Part shown: one piece after another, positions 8,733-15,946 of the stretch
How positions within the stretch are numbered: the first letter of the stretch is position 1
Layout: every line of letters starts with the position of its first letter
Source of the DNA: a virus
Strand: one strand, 5' to 3'
Length of the DNA stretch: 33,483 bases
Virus record (IMG/VR): IMGVR_UViG_3300031746_000094
Location: 1-33,483 of that record
Translations under genes and position numbers: made by a program
Notes under the pieces: generated by a model
The model's database searches: none
What the model was told of the DNA's origin: nothing
Seen by the model: only the letters and a program-made list of their open reading frames with translations

Positions 8733-9935
8733 ATGCGTGAGCGTACCACTTGGAACCGTACTGACATCCAGAAGCAAGCAGCTTCGTCAAGGCGTGCAGA
8801 AGACCCCCGGGCGATGAACCAGGACCACCTGTCGCAGCAGCCCAAGGCTGATGCCTACATTACGGGTGACCCCTCGACGTTCGCTGAGGACATTCACCCG
8901 AATGACTGGAGCGTCGAATACAGTGGTGGCCAGACCTCCCGCAACGAGATCGGCATGCCCGAGATGCGGAAGGACACCTTCAACCACCCAGAGAAGACAG
9001 CCGCTCTGGATGAGGAGACCCTCGTCAAGAAGGCAGACCTCTGCTGCAAGGTGGCCCGTCAGATTCTCGGTTCCAGGGCGGTTGAGGCCGCTGTCGAGGA
9101 TCAGGCCCTTGCACTCATGAACCTTTCCGACTCCGACCTGATCGCCACGGTCAACCGCATGGCTCAGGATCAGGATCAGGATCAGGATCAGGGTCAGAAG
9201 CAGGCTCAGGACCAGGACCAGGACCAGGCCAAGTCTGAGGACCAGGCCAAGGCCAAGCAGGCTCAGGATCAGCAGGGTCAAGATCAGGACCAGTCCAAGC
9301 AGGCCAAAGACCTTCCGCCCGAGTTCCTTGAGCAGATCCAGAAGAAGAAGGATGAGGCCAAGGACAAGGACGACAAGAAGGAAGCTGGTCGCAAGGTTGG
9401 ACAGCTAGAGCAGATGGCTCAGCAGATCCAGATGTTGTCCCAGCAGATCCAGCAGATGATGCAGTCTCAGCAGCAGGGTCAGGGTCAGGGTCAGCAGGTT
9501 ATGGAGCAGGCTCCACAGCAGCAGGTTGAGCAGTCGAACGATCAGATGATCGATCAGATGCTTTCTCAGCAACAGGCTCCAATGCAGGACCAGGCCAACG
9601 ACTTCGGTATCCAGATGGATTCCCCCCAGATGGACATCGGAGAGGTCGGCATGGGTCCGGAGGACGACGTTCTCACAACCCTCTTTGCCAACAACACTGA
9701 GGTACAGAACGCCCAGCAGGCCCATACCCTACAGCACGGGGCTCCGGCTTCGATGCAGTTCCAGGCCAGTGGCCCAATGGCCCGTACAGCCTCGACCCGC
9801 ACGGTCGGGACTCGCCCCACGGGTGGAGTTGCATCCATCGGTGGCCTCGGCTCTTCCCAGTCGGGTGGGGACGTAGAAAAGCTCTCCAATCTCTGGAACT
9901 CGGCACCGGACGTTTCTGACGTTTTCCGGTCCTGA
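8733..9935 (+). CDS. Gln/Asp-rich protein, candidate scaffolding or core protein
   Basis: The 400-residue protein lies between the protease and the decoration and capsid genes, the usual place of the scaffold. It starts at ATG 8733 with AGGAAAGG at 8715-8722. Residues 1-140 contain polar N-terminal sequence and a helical segment (LCCKVARQILGSRAVEAAV). From about residue 145 to 290 it is dominated by Gln, Asp, Lys and Met in QDQDQ, QIQMLSQQIQQM and similar repeats, predicting a long helical or coiled-coil stretch. The tail is polar, with LSNLWNSAPDVSDVF at the end as a possible capsid-binding helix. Abundant helix, low complexity and position fit a scaffold, but there is no diagnostic motif, so this is an inference. 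Confidence 0.62.
   Translation: MRERTTWNRTDIQKQAASSRRAEDPRAMNQDHLSQQPKADAYITGDPSTFAEDIHPNDWSVEYSGGQTSRNEIGMPEMRKDTFNHPEKTAALDEETLVKKADLCCKVARQILGSRAVEAAVEDQALALMNLSDSDLIATVNRMAQDQDQDQDQGQKQAQDQDQDQAKSEDQAKAKQAQDQQGQDQDQSKQAKDLPPEFLEQIQKKKDEAKDKDDKKEAGRKVGQLEQMAQQIQMLSQQIQQMMQSQQQGQGQGQQVMEQAPQQQVEQSNDQMIDQMLSQQQAPMQDQANDFGIQMDSPQMDIGEVGMGPEDDVLTTLFANNTEVQNAQQAHTLQHGAPASMQFQASGPMARTASTRTVGTRPTGGVASIGGLGSSQSGGDVEKLSNLWNSAPDVSDVFRS
9165..9230 (+). repeat. Hexanucleotide CAGGAT/CAGGAC tandem repeat
   Basis: Four CAGGAT units in a row (9165-9188) are followed by CAGGGT and, a little later, three CAGGAC units. They encode Gln-Asp repeats in the scaffold candidate. The period of six keeps the reading frame when copies are gained or lost, so length variation between relatives would be expected. 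Confidence 0.85.
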
Positions 9936-10001
9936 ACAACAGAGCAAATATAGATGTACACCGTAACCCCAGCAATTCACTGACACCAAAGGACAACCAA
10001 A

Positions 10002-10616
10002 ATGGCAAATCCGCTAGGTGGACAGGGCTCGGGTGACTTCCGGGAGACCTCTGGCCGCGTTCAACTCTTCCACATGGGCACCCGCAACAGCGTTGGTGTT
10101 CTGACGGCAGATGCGTTCACGCAAGCCAACCCTCCCATTGTCACTGCCGGTGCCAATGTGTCCTCCACTCTCTCAGGCATCACGAAGAAGGGCGTCTTAG
10201 GCAGCACTGTTGCCTTCACCCGCCCGGACGCAGGCAACGGCTTTCACGGTGGACCTGTCCTCGTGACGGCCGCATACCAGACGGGCCAGAAGCCCCTCGG
10301 TATCTTCATCAACGACTCGCTGGGTAACCCCTTCGAGAACACCCCCGGTGTGGCTTCCGGTCGTGGCCCCTACATCTGTGGGATGGCAACGGTTGGCCTC
10401 TCGCTCTACGAGACTCGCCACCAGAAGACCGGCTCGGCCGCAATCACCTACGCGGTGGGTGACAAGGTCTACGGCGGTGTCAACGGACTCGTAACGAACG
10501 TCGTTGAAGACGGTTACGAGGATAACGCCTCCGCAACAACCAACACGGTACTCGGTATCGTCAAGGTCGCCCCGGATGCCAACAACTCTCTCCTGGTCAT
10601 TGACCTGCGAGTCTGA
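10002..10616 (+). CDS. Capsid decoration (head-stabilising) protein candidate
   Basis: The 204-residue product starts at ATG 10002 with AAAGGA at 9988-9993. It is rich in Gly, Val, Thr and Ala and poor in Lys and in long helices, as expected for a beta-rich surface protein. Segments such as GRGPYICGMATVGLSLYET and YAVGDKVYGGVNGLVT resemble the phage decoration proteins encoded directly before the major capsid gene, as in lambda gpD arrangements. Position right before the capsid gene and a strong ribosome site fit a high-copy virion part. The assignment rests on position and composition and could also be another minor head protein. Confidence 0.62.
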   Translation: MANPLGGQGSGDFRETSGRVQLFHMGTRNSVGVLTADAFTQANPPIVTAGANVSSTLSGITKKGVLGSTVAFTRPDAGNGFHGGPVLVTAAYQTGQKPLGIFINDSLGNPFENTPGVASGRGPYICGMATVGLSLYETRHQKTGSAAITYAVGDKVYGGVNGLVTNVVEDGYEDNASATTNTVLGIVKVAPDANNSLLVIDLRV

Positions 10617-10628
10617 GGAGAAGCAGCC

Positions 10629-11507
10629 ATGAACCAGGTATCAAACGAAGTCAAGCAGCAGATCATCTCGGAGTACATCCGTACTGCCGCAGGCCGGGCC
10701 AAGCTCGCAGCCTCGATGATTCAGCCCCTCCGTCTCCGTCGGGACTACACGGCGGTTGGTCGTAAGACCTTCCTCGTGGAGCAGCTCCCGGACGGAGCCC
10801 TTCCGATCTACGACAAGGATCCGGAAGTCACGGCATTCGTGGTTGGCGAAGAGGGTGAAAACATCCTTGCCATCCAGAAGCCACGCCGGGTGATTTTCCC
10901 GCTGTTCGAGATTGCCTCGAACCCGGAAATCCCCCTCACCCAGATCAAGGAGCGTCGCTTCGACCTCATCGAGCGTAGCCAGGATCTCGCCAAGGCGCAG
11001 ATTCAGGCTGCGGAAGATGAGCGTGTGTTTGCGGTCCTGGACAGCATCGCTGTCTCGGGCTTCGACACGCTCCCCGGTCAGACCAACCCGGACATCGCCG
11101 TGGTTGCTCCAATCAGCCCAAGCGTCCTTGCGGATGCCTTCGCTGAGGTAGAGCGTCACGACCTGCGTGTTGCCCGCATCTACATGAATGCGGTTGACTA
11201 CGCTGACATCCGGAAGTTCGGCAGGGACATCCTGGACATCGAGTCCCAGGCCACCCTGCTCAAGACCGGTCTCCAGGCCACCCTCTGGGGTGCTCAGATC
11301 ATCACGAGCCGTCTGGTTCCAGCCGGATTCGTGTACGTCTGTGCAGAGCCGGAGAACTTCGGTCGGTTCCCGGTTCGTACCGAGCTGACGGTCCTCTCTG
11401 CGGATGACCCCAAGGCCCGGACGATTGGTTTTTCCTGCTTTGAAAATGTGGGTATCGGTGCGTTCAATCCGCGTGGATTGACCCGCCTCGTGATCACCCG
11501 CTTCTGA
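10629..11507 (+). CDS. Major capsid protein, HK97-like fold
   Basis: The 292-residue protein is the likely main shell subunit. It follows the decoration gene by 12 bases with a GAGGAG ribosome site at 10615-10620. The N-terminal helix (QQIISEYIRTAAGRAKLAAS) is followed by a long central helix with RRFDLIERSQDLAKAQIQAA, matching the spine helix of HK97-type capsids. ARIYMNAVDYADIRKFGRD and LWGAQIITSRLVPAGFVYV match the A-domain and the usual late 'ix S xxvp g' strand. It ends with NPRGLTRLVITRF. The coding sequence uses mostly C-ending codons, consistent with high expression, and a strong terminator follows. No long cleavable N-terminal delta domain is evident, so the separate scaffold candidate upstream makes sense. 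Confidence 0.85.
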   Translation: MNQVSNEVKQQIISEYIRTAAGRAKLAASMIQPLRLRRDYTAVGRKTFLVEQLPDGALPIYDKDPEVTAFVVGEEGENILAIQKPRRVIFPLFEIASNPEIPLTQIKERRFDLIERSQDLAKAQIQAAEDERVFAVLDSIAVSGFDTLPGQTNPDIAVVAPISPSVLADAFAEVERHDLRVARIYMNAVDYADIRKFGRDILDIESQATLLKTGLQATLWGAQIITSRLVPAGFVYVCAEPENFGRFPVRTELTVLSADDPKARTIGFSCFENVGIGAFNPRGLTRLVITRF

Positions 11508-11530
11508 TAACTGCTGAGTTATCGGGCACT

Positions 11531-11574
11531 TTGAGCCCCCAGAGCCAAAAGGTTCTGGGGGCTCAAGTGTTTTT
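11531..11574 (+). terminator. Strong intrinsic terminator after the major capsid gene
   Basis: A 16-bp stem pairs 11531-11546 (TTGAGCCCCCAGAGCC) with 11551-11566 around an AAAA loop, with one G-T wobble. CAC/GTG extends it beyond a bulged T, and five T residues follow at 11570-11574. This is a textbook Rho-independent terminator on the + strand. It closes the head transcription unit and separates it from the nuclease-methyltransferase gene. Confidence 0.95.
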
Positions 11575-11585
11575 ACAACCCCTGG

Positions 11586-11614
11586 TTGACCTTCTCGAAA
11601 CGCGAGAGTACGAT
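11586..11614 (+). promoter_or_regulatory. Candidate sigma-70-type promoter with internal palindrome, possibly leaderless
   Basis: TTGACC (11586-11591) and TACGAT (11609-11614) are 17 bases apart, four to five matches each to the sigma-70 boxes. Transcription would begin near 11620-11622, which is the GTG start of the next gene, so the mRNA would be leaderless. The spacer holds a palindrome, TCTCG-AAACG-CGAGA (11593-11607), which could be a repressor or operator site or a small hairpin. No Shine-Dalgarno sequence precedes the GTG, which agrees with leaderless use. Promoter calls by eye are uncertain. Confidence 0.4.
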
Positions 11615-11619
11615 TCTCC

Positions 11620-13908
11620 GTGCCCTTGGAGAAGTGTTGCGGCTACCGCTTGTGTGGCAAGACTTTCCTTGATGCCTCTCTGAAGCATTCCCAGAAGTTC
11701 TGCTGTCCTGAGCATGGCCGAAGGGAGAAGGCTTTCAGGACGGGTAAAGCCAAGGACGAGAGCTACTTCAGAGCTGAGAAGACGACGGGATGGAGAATCT
11801 GCCACCAGTGCCGACTGAAGTTCTTGAGGGGGCCTGGGAGTAAGACTATCCGGTGTCCCTCTTGTCTGTCCTCGAATAGGGACAAGTCTTGTCGAGCTTG
11901 TGAGGGATCCTACCGAGACGAGTCGTTGAAGAACACTCAGAGGTACTGCCCGGCCTGTCAGTCCAAGACTCCCCAAAGACCAACGGTATCTAACAGAACC
12001 CAATCAGCTCGTCGATCTCAGGTGAGGTCCGGTCAAGGGAGACTTGACTATCTGAGCACGATGACACGGTTCACCCAAACGTGGTGGGGCAGAGTGGGGG
12101 AATTGTTGTTCCTTACCCTCTACCCTGATGCCTCGGATGCTATCTGTGAGTACGGGAATCGGAGCCCCTTCGATGCCCAACACAGGACACTTGGAAGGGT
12201 CAGTGTCAAAACTACCCACACCAAGCAGAGTAAGCGTCAGAAAGCCCTTTGGAACTTTCAGCTAGGGGACTCCTCCCATAGTGACTCCACATTCCTTGTG
12301 GGCTTCTCCGAGGACTTCTTGCATGTCGAACGTGCGTGGCTGTTCCCGTCAAAGGACTTGCCTAGAAGTACCAGGGTACTGTGCCCAGGGAGTTCCGAGT
12401 ACAAGGCTCAAGGGGAGATTCCAGCAGAGCAAGTAGCCGTCCTCGAACGTCAGCTCCAGGTCATCCTGAGTGCTCCTGAAGTCCCCTCTGGGGAGGCTGA
12501 GGCCAGAGTGGAGTACGACAGGATCACTCTTGGGAACATCGGTGAGGCCATCTATCAGATTCTCTACCCCACGTCTCTGCATGTGGCTAAGACAGACCCG
12601 TTGTTTCCTTGGGACTTCACAGATTCAGACGGAAGTCGCGTCAATGTCAGGGTACGTCGCAAAGGTCCACGGGACAGGTGGACGTTCTTTCGCTCCCAAT
12701 CCAAAGAGACGGACGCCTACTTTTTCATCGGCCTTGGAGACGACTCTAGAGCAGTTGAAGTAGCCCTGAGGGTTCCAGCGTCCGAAATGCCACCTCATGG
12801 ATTCTCCTTTAGGGAAGGCGGGAGTAAATGGAGCTTGTTCAAGGTGGGCATCGGGGACCGTAGGATGGTTTCCGAATTCGTTCAACTACCTGACCTGGAA
12901 GCCACTCATATCCAGATCACGTCTTTGACTCCGGCCACCAAGAACAACCTGTCCCAAGAGGGAGCTGTGGGGCTACTTCATAGGGCCTTTGAGTACCACC
13001 GTACTCTAGGATTCCCATTCCCGGCACCCCCTTCAGACAAACGACTGGCTTCTTGGGTGGACGGTGTACGTAGGTACTCAGCGCAAGGCAAGGACTTGCC
13101 AGTGAATAATGACGTTCTAGGGCTCTGCTCCGCTTTCATGCCTCACCGCTTTAGTGCTCGGAATGCGGATGCTGACTTCTCAGCCCTCACCGCATTCCAT
13201 GATGATGTTCGCTTGAACAGGGCTCTTGAGTTTTGCCTTGGTAGTGGTCGGTTGACCCGACCAGCTCTACGGTCTGCCCTCACTTCTCTGAATCGTACTC
13301 CTACGCAATTTAGGCCAGCGGTAGCCAAAGCTCTGGTGGACAGCTATGCTCCTTCCGGGGGAGTTGTCTTTGACCCTTGTGCTGGATGGGGTGGTCGTTT
13401 GGCTGGAACCCTGATAGCTGGGAGGAAGTACCTCGGTGTAGAGCCTCTCAAGCTCACAGCAGACGCCCTGTGGAAACTTGGTATGCGGCTGTGTGAACAC
13501 CTACATCTTGATAGGGATTACGTCCGAATACTGGAGTCTCCAATTCAAGCTGTCCCCACCACGTTCTTTGCTGACTTTGCTTTGACCTCCCCTCCGTACT
13601 GGACCAAAGAGATTTACGATGGGCAGAGGAGTTCGATTACTGTAGACTCTTGGGTGACCGACTTCCTACAGCCCATGTTCTTGAAGGTGGGCGCAATCCT
13701 CCGGCCGGGGGCAGCGTTTGCCGTGAACGTAGTAGACGTCAAGGATGGGCGGAAGCTGATTCCCCTCGAACAGCTAGCGGTTGAGACCGCCGAATCCACG
13801 GGTTTTAGACTGGAAGGTTCTTGGAGGATGCTGAAGGGCTCTTTTGGAAGCCAGACAGCCGGAAGGTTTGAACCTGTTTTCGTGTTCCGTAAAGCCAAGC
13901 CGGTGTAG
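11620..13908 (+). CDS. Zinc-knuckle / tandem PD-(D/E)XK-like nuclease / amino-methyltransferase fusion
   Basis: This 762-residue protein joins three parts. Residues 1-115 hold three Cys-rich zinc knuckles: C6/C12-C28-H32, C61-x2-C64 with C79-x2-C82, and C91-x2-C94 with C110-x2-C113. Residues about 155-250 and 303-395 are two copies of one fold, each starting GxxGE...LYP. Copy 1 has Glu161, Asp185 and Lys197 (VSVK), a PD-(D/E)XK-like active site. Copy 2 aligns with the same spacing (Glu309, Asp332) but has Arg344 in place of the Lys. Residues about 560-760 form an amino-methyltransferase with motif I FDPCAGWGGR (584-593) and motif IV TSPPY (656-660), as in N4-cytosine or N6-adenine enzymes. 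GTG 11620 is needed to include the first knuckle. It may be a single-chain restriction-modification enzyme or a DNA-marking nuclease. The domain calls are firm for the methyltransferase and moderate for the nucleases. Confidence 0.82.
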   Translation: MPLEKCCGYRLCGKTFLDASLKHSQKFCCPEHGRREKAFRTGKAKDESYFRAEKTTGWRICHQCRLKFLRGPGSKTIRCPSCLSSNRDKSCRACEGSYRDESLKNTQRYCPACQSKTPQRPTVSNRTQSARRSQVRSGQGRLDYLSTMTRFTQTWWGRVGELLFLTLYPDASDAICEYGNRSPFDAQHRTLGRVSVKTTHTKQSKRQKALWNFQLGDSSHSDSTFLVGFSEDFLHVERAWLFPSKDLPRSTRVLCPGSSEYKAQGEIPAEQVAVLERQLQVILSAPEVPSGEAEARVEYDRITLGNIGEAIYQILYPTSLHVAKTDPLFPWDFTDSDGSRVNVRVRRKGPRDRWTFFRSQSKETDAYFFIGLGDDSRAVEVALRVPASEMPPHGFSFREGGSKWSLFKVGIGDRRMVSEFVQLPDLEATHIQITSLTPATKNNLSQEGAVGLLHRAFEYHRTLGFPFPAPPSDKRLASWVDGVRRYSAQGKDLPVNNDVLGLCSAFMPHRFSARNADADFSALTAFHDDVRLNRALEFCLGSGRLTRPALRSALTSLNRTPTQFRPAVAKALVDSYAPSGGVVFDPCAGWGGRLAGTLIAGRKYLGVEPLKLTADALWKLGMRLCEHLHLDRDYVRILESPIQAVPTTFFADFALTSPPYWTKEIYDGQRSSITVDSWVTDFLQPMFLKVGAILRPGAAFAVNVVDVKDGRKLIPLEQLAVETAESTGFRLEGSWRMLKGSFGSQTAGRFEPVFVFRKAKPV

Positions 13909-13917
13909 CTGTCCAGC

Positions 13918-14583
13918 ATGGACCCCCAATGGCCTTCCTGGAAGAAGGCCCTCACTGATGAGTTCAAGAAGCCGTACTGGCACCAGCTCACGGAGTTCGT
14001 GGCTGAGGAGTACAAGACCAAGGTCATCTTCCCTCCGGCCAGGGACATGTTCTTTGCCCTCAAGGCAACGCCTTTCGAGGACACCAACGTCCTGATCCTG
14101 GGTCAGGATCCGTATCACAACGCTGACCAGGCTCATGGGTTAGCCTTCTCGGTCCAGCATGGGATGAAGCCTCCCCCAAGCCTGGTCAACATCTTCAAGG
14201 AGCTGACCACGGATCTAGGTTGTGAGAGGCCCGGGGACGCTTGCCTGATTCGATGGGCTGAACAGGGAGTCTTACTCCTGAACACGGTCCTGACGGTCAG
14301 GTCACACGCTCCAGGCTCTCACAAGGGCAAGGGATGGGAGACCTTCACGGATGCCATTATCCGGGCTCTGAGTGCCCGTGAGAGGCCCGTGGTGTTCGTC
14401 CTCTGGGGTAAGCAGGCTCGGGACAAGAAGGCCCTGATTGACGAGACTAGGCACACGATCATCGAGTCCTCCCACCCGAGCCCCCTGACCGTCAACGATG
14501 GATTCCTCGGGTCCCGGCCGTTCTCCAGGATCAATGAGGCCCTTGTGGAGTACGGTCAGAAACCAATTGACTGGCAGCTATGA
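13918..14583 (+). CDS. ung: Uracil-DNA glycosylase, family 1
   Basis: The 221-residue enzyme removes uracil from DNA, leaving abasic sites for base-excision repair. All family 1 hallmarks are present: GQDPYH at residues 62-67 with catalytic Asp64, GLAFSV with the base-stacking Phe77, LLLNTVLTV with the uracil-reading Asn122, VVFVLWG near 158-164, and the HPSPL loop with His186. Numbering and length are close to E. coli Ung. The start ATG lies nine bases after the preceding stop, so it is probably co-transcribed with the nuclease-methyltransferase gene. A phage with uracil-containing DNA would not be expected to carry it, so the genome most likely contains ordinary thymine. It may limit uracil damage in phage DNA or attack uracil-bearing rivals; the latter is speculation. 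Confidence 0.97.
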   Translation: MDPQWPSWKKALTDEFKKPYWHQLTEFVAEEYKTKVIFPPARDMFFALKATPFEDTNVLILGQDPYHNADQAHGLAFSVQHGMKPPPSLVNIFKELTTDLGCERPGDACLIRWAEQGVLLLNTVLTVRSHAPGSHKGKGWETFTDAIIRALSARERPVVFVLWGKQARDKKALIDETRHTIIESSHPSPLTVNDGFLGSRPFSRINEALVEYGQKPIDWQL

Positions 14584-14765
14584 AATATCCTGGCAGATGG
14601 TGGTGGCTTGAGCCAGGTCACGAGAAGGCCCGTTGTAAGGGTCAGCGGAAGGACCCGTACATGCCTGGCCAGTGCAAGATGATGGCTATCCATGGGGGCT
14701 ACTGTAAGATTCACCAGAAGAACCCACGGCCACGCTGCCCTCATTGCAAGCGGCCAATGTTTTGA
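14580..14765 (+). CDS. Tiny Cys/His-rich protein, probable zinc binder
   Basis: The 61-residue protein overlaps the ung stop codon by four bases (ATGA), indicating translational coupling. Its Cys and His residues are C19, C32, H38, C42, H45, C53, H55 and C56, enough for one or two zinc sites (QCKMMAIHGGYCKIH and PRCPHCK). It opens with an aromatic run (GRWWWLEPG). I know no named family. Coupling to ung hints at a shared function in DNA handling, but a virion accessory is equally possible. Confidence 0.7.
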   Translation: MKYPGRWWWLEPGHEKARCKGQRKDPYMPGQCKMMAIHGGYCKIHQKNPRPRCPHCKRPMF

Positions 14766-14780
14766 TACCCCCGGCTAGGT

Positions 14781-15146
14781 ATGGATCTCGCACGTCGAGT
14801 AGCAGACAGGTATCGTCAGGCTGCCCACCCCCCTGGGAGATCCCCTAGGGCTCCGACCAAGTTTCAGCCTCGGGTCCATGCTCCGGATGGGGATGAGCCG
14901 GTGGACATTACCGAGGTGACCAAGCAAGCGGCTGGCAGCCTTTACCAAAAGCTGATCCAGGAGAGTGTGCGTGGGTTTGACCCAGGTGAGGTTGAGGCCA
15001 TGATGAGGGTCTATGAGAGTACCCTGGACGGTCTTTCGAGGTCAGAGTTTATTGCCCTGGCCAAGGAAGCTGCCAAGGAACTGAAGACCATGACGCCCAG
15101 TGATCGCCAGGAGCTTGCTCGTAGTTACGGTCTTCACCATAGGTGA
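14781..15146 (+). CDS. Small protein with N-terminal LARRVA motif
   Basis: The 121-residue product starts at ATG 14781. It begins MDLARRVADRYRQ, an amphipathic Arg-rich helix that reappears in the next gene. A Pro-rich polar stretch follows to about residue 45, then a helical domain (GEVEAMMRVYESTLDGLSRS and SEFIALAKEAAKELKTM). No enzyme motif is present. Small proteins with such an N-terminus occur in other environmental phage structural clusters (recalled). The shared N-terminus might act as a sorting or binding tag, as discussed in the findings. Confidence 0.7.
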   Translation: MDLARRVADRYRQAAHPPGRSPRAPTKFQPRVHAPDGDEPVDITEVTKQAAGSLYQKLIQESVRGFDPGEVEAMMRVYESTLDGLSRSEFIALAKEAAKELKTMTPSDRQELARSYGLHHR

Positions 15147-15150
15147 CCAG

Positions 15151-15327
15151 GTGGTTGACCTTGCCCGACGTGTAGCTCAACGGCACAAGGATGCCGTGAT
15201 CCGCAAGGAGAAGGGTGAGTTCTGTGTGAGGTCACCTGATAACCCTTCATGGTCGGGCGGGTGTTACCCCACAAAGTCAGAAGCAGAAGCCCGCTTGAAA
15301 GCTGTTGAATACTTCAAACACAAGTGA
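15151..15327 (+). CDS. Small protein with LARRVA start and conserved phage C-terminal motif
   Basis: I place the start at GTG 15151, five bases after the preceding stop, giving 58 residues, with AGG at 15141-15143 as a weak ribosome site. An upstream in-frame GTG at 15100 would overlap the preceding gene by 47 bases and add unrelated residues. The protein begins VVDLARRVAQRHK, matching the upstream neighbour. It ends with FCVRSPDNPSWSGGCYPTK and SEAEARLKAVEYFKHK, a short beta-beta-alpha pattern that I have seen in many phage proteins, alone or fused to larger ones. The role of this module is unknown to me. Confidence 0.65.
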   Translation: MVDLARRVAQRHKDAVIRKEKGEFCVRSPDNPSWSGGCYPTKSEAEARLKAVEYFKHK

Positions 15328-15378
15328 TGACTTTCATAGGGTACATCCAAGGGTTCCTAGCCGGTGTATCTAGGGCTC

Positions 15379-15873
15379 ATGACAAGCCCTGAGGATCTAC
15401 ATCGGAAGCCCTACAACGACACGGAATCTCTCTACCAGGCTGTCTTGTGGGCGATGGAAGCCTACGGGAAGTGCTTACACCCAAAGGCTGTCCTGAGGAC
15501 GTCCTTCATTCTCACTCCGGACATTGGGGAGTTCGGTGGCCGTCCTGGTTGGGTGCTGTCAGCCAAGCTTGAAGGTCACGGGGATATCACTCTCGACAAG
15601 GAAGCCGAGAGGGTCGAGATCAAGGACTTGGCCACGGACCCAATCTTTACTGAGCATTGGGAGGTCAAGGCGCAGACAGTCTATTTGGCGGGGGAGGAAC
15701 TCCGTAAAGAGGTGTCAGCCTCTTTGGATGCTTTCCTCACGGACAAGCGGGCCGAAGTGGTGTCGGCAGAGCAAGCTTTGACCGCTTTAAGGTCCGGTGT
15801 GGCACCGGAAGACCTCTGGGGCGACCCCACCCAATCGGAAATCCGCCTAGAAAAGGCTGTTTCTGATAGTTAG
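15379..15873 (+). CDS. Hypothetical protein, mixed alpha/beta
   Basis: The 164-residue product begins at ATG 15379, just after TAGGG; an in-frame GTG at 15364 would add five residues and is a fair alternative. It has a short N-terminal helix (TESLYQAVLWAMEAYGK), a central strand-rich part (WVLSAKLEGHGDITLDKEAE) and a helical tail. No Cys-rich motif, signal peptide or known active site is seen. I do not recognise the family. It ends the cargo-like group before a 73-base gap. Confidence 0.6.
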   Translation: MTSPEDLHRKPYNDTESLYQAVLWAMEAYGKCLHPKAVLRTSFILTPDIGEFGGRPGWVLSAKLEGHGDITLDKEAERVEIKDLATDPIFTEHWEVKAQTVYLAGEELRKEVSASLDAFLTDKRAEVVSAEQALTALRSGVAPEDLWGDPTQSEIRLEKAVSDS

Positions 15874-15910
15874 CTAATCCACTCATATTCTTCTTTTCAA
15901 TCTGTCCTTA

Positions 15911-15929
15911 GTGGAGGAGCCACCTCCAC
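15911..15929 (+). promoter_or_regulatory. Perfect 7-bp hairpin upstream of a ribosome site
   Basis: GTGGAGG (15911-15917) pairs with CCTCCAC (15923-15929) around a five-base AGCCA loop. CAGGAG (15931-15936) and the ATG at 15947 follow directly. There is no T run, so termination is unlikely. The left arm itself holds a GGAGG ribosome-site sequence masked in the stem, which makes translation control or mRNA processing possible. Confidence 0.5.
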
Positions 15930-15946
15930 ATCAGGAGTAGATTGAG

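Noticed and set aside
9405-9725. Leu-rich frame on the minus strand opposite the scaffold candidate
   Set aside because: The Leu runs are the complement of the CAG repeats. It could look like a membrane protein but is an artefact of repeat composition.
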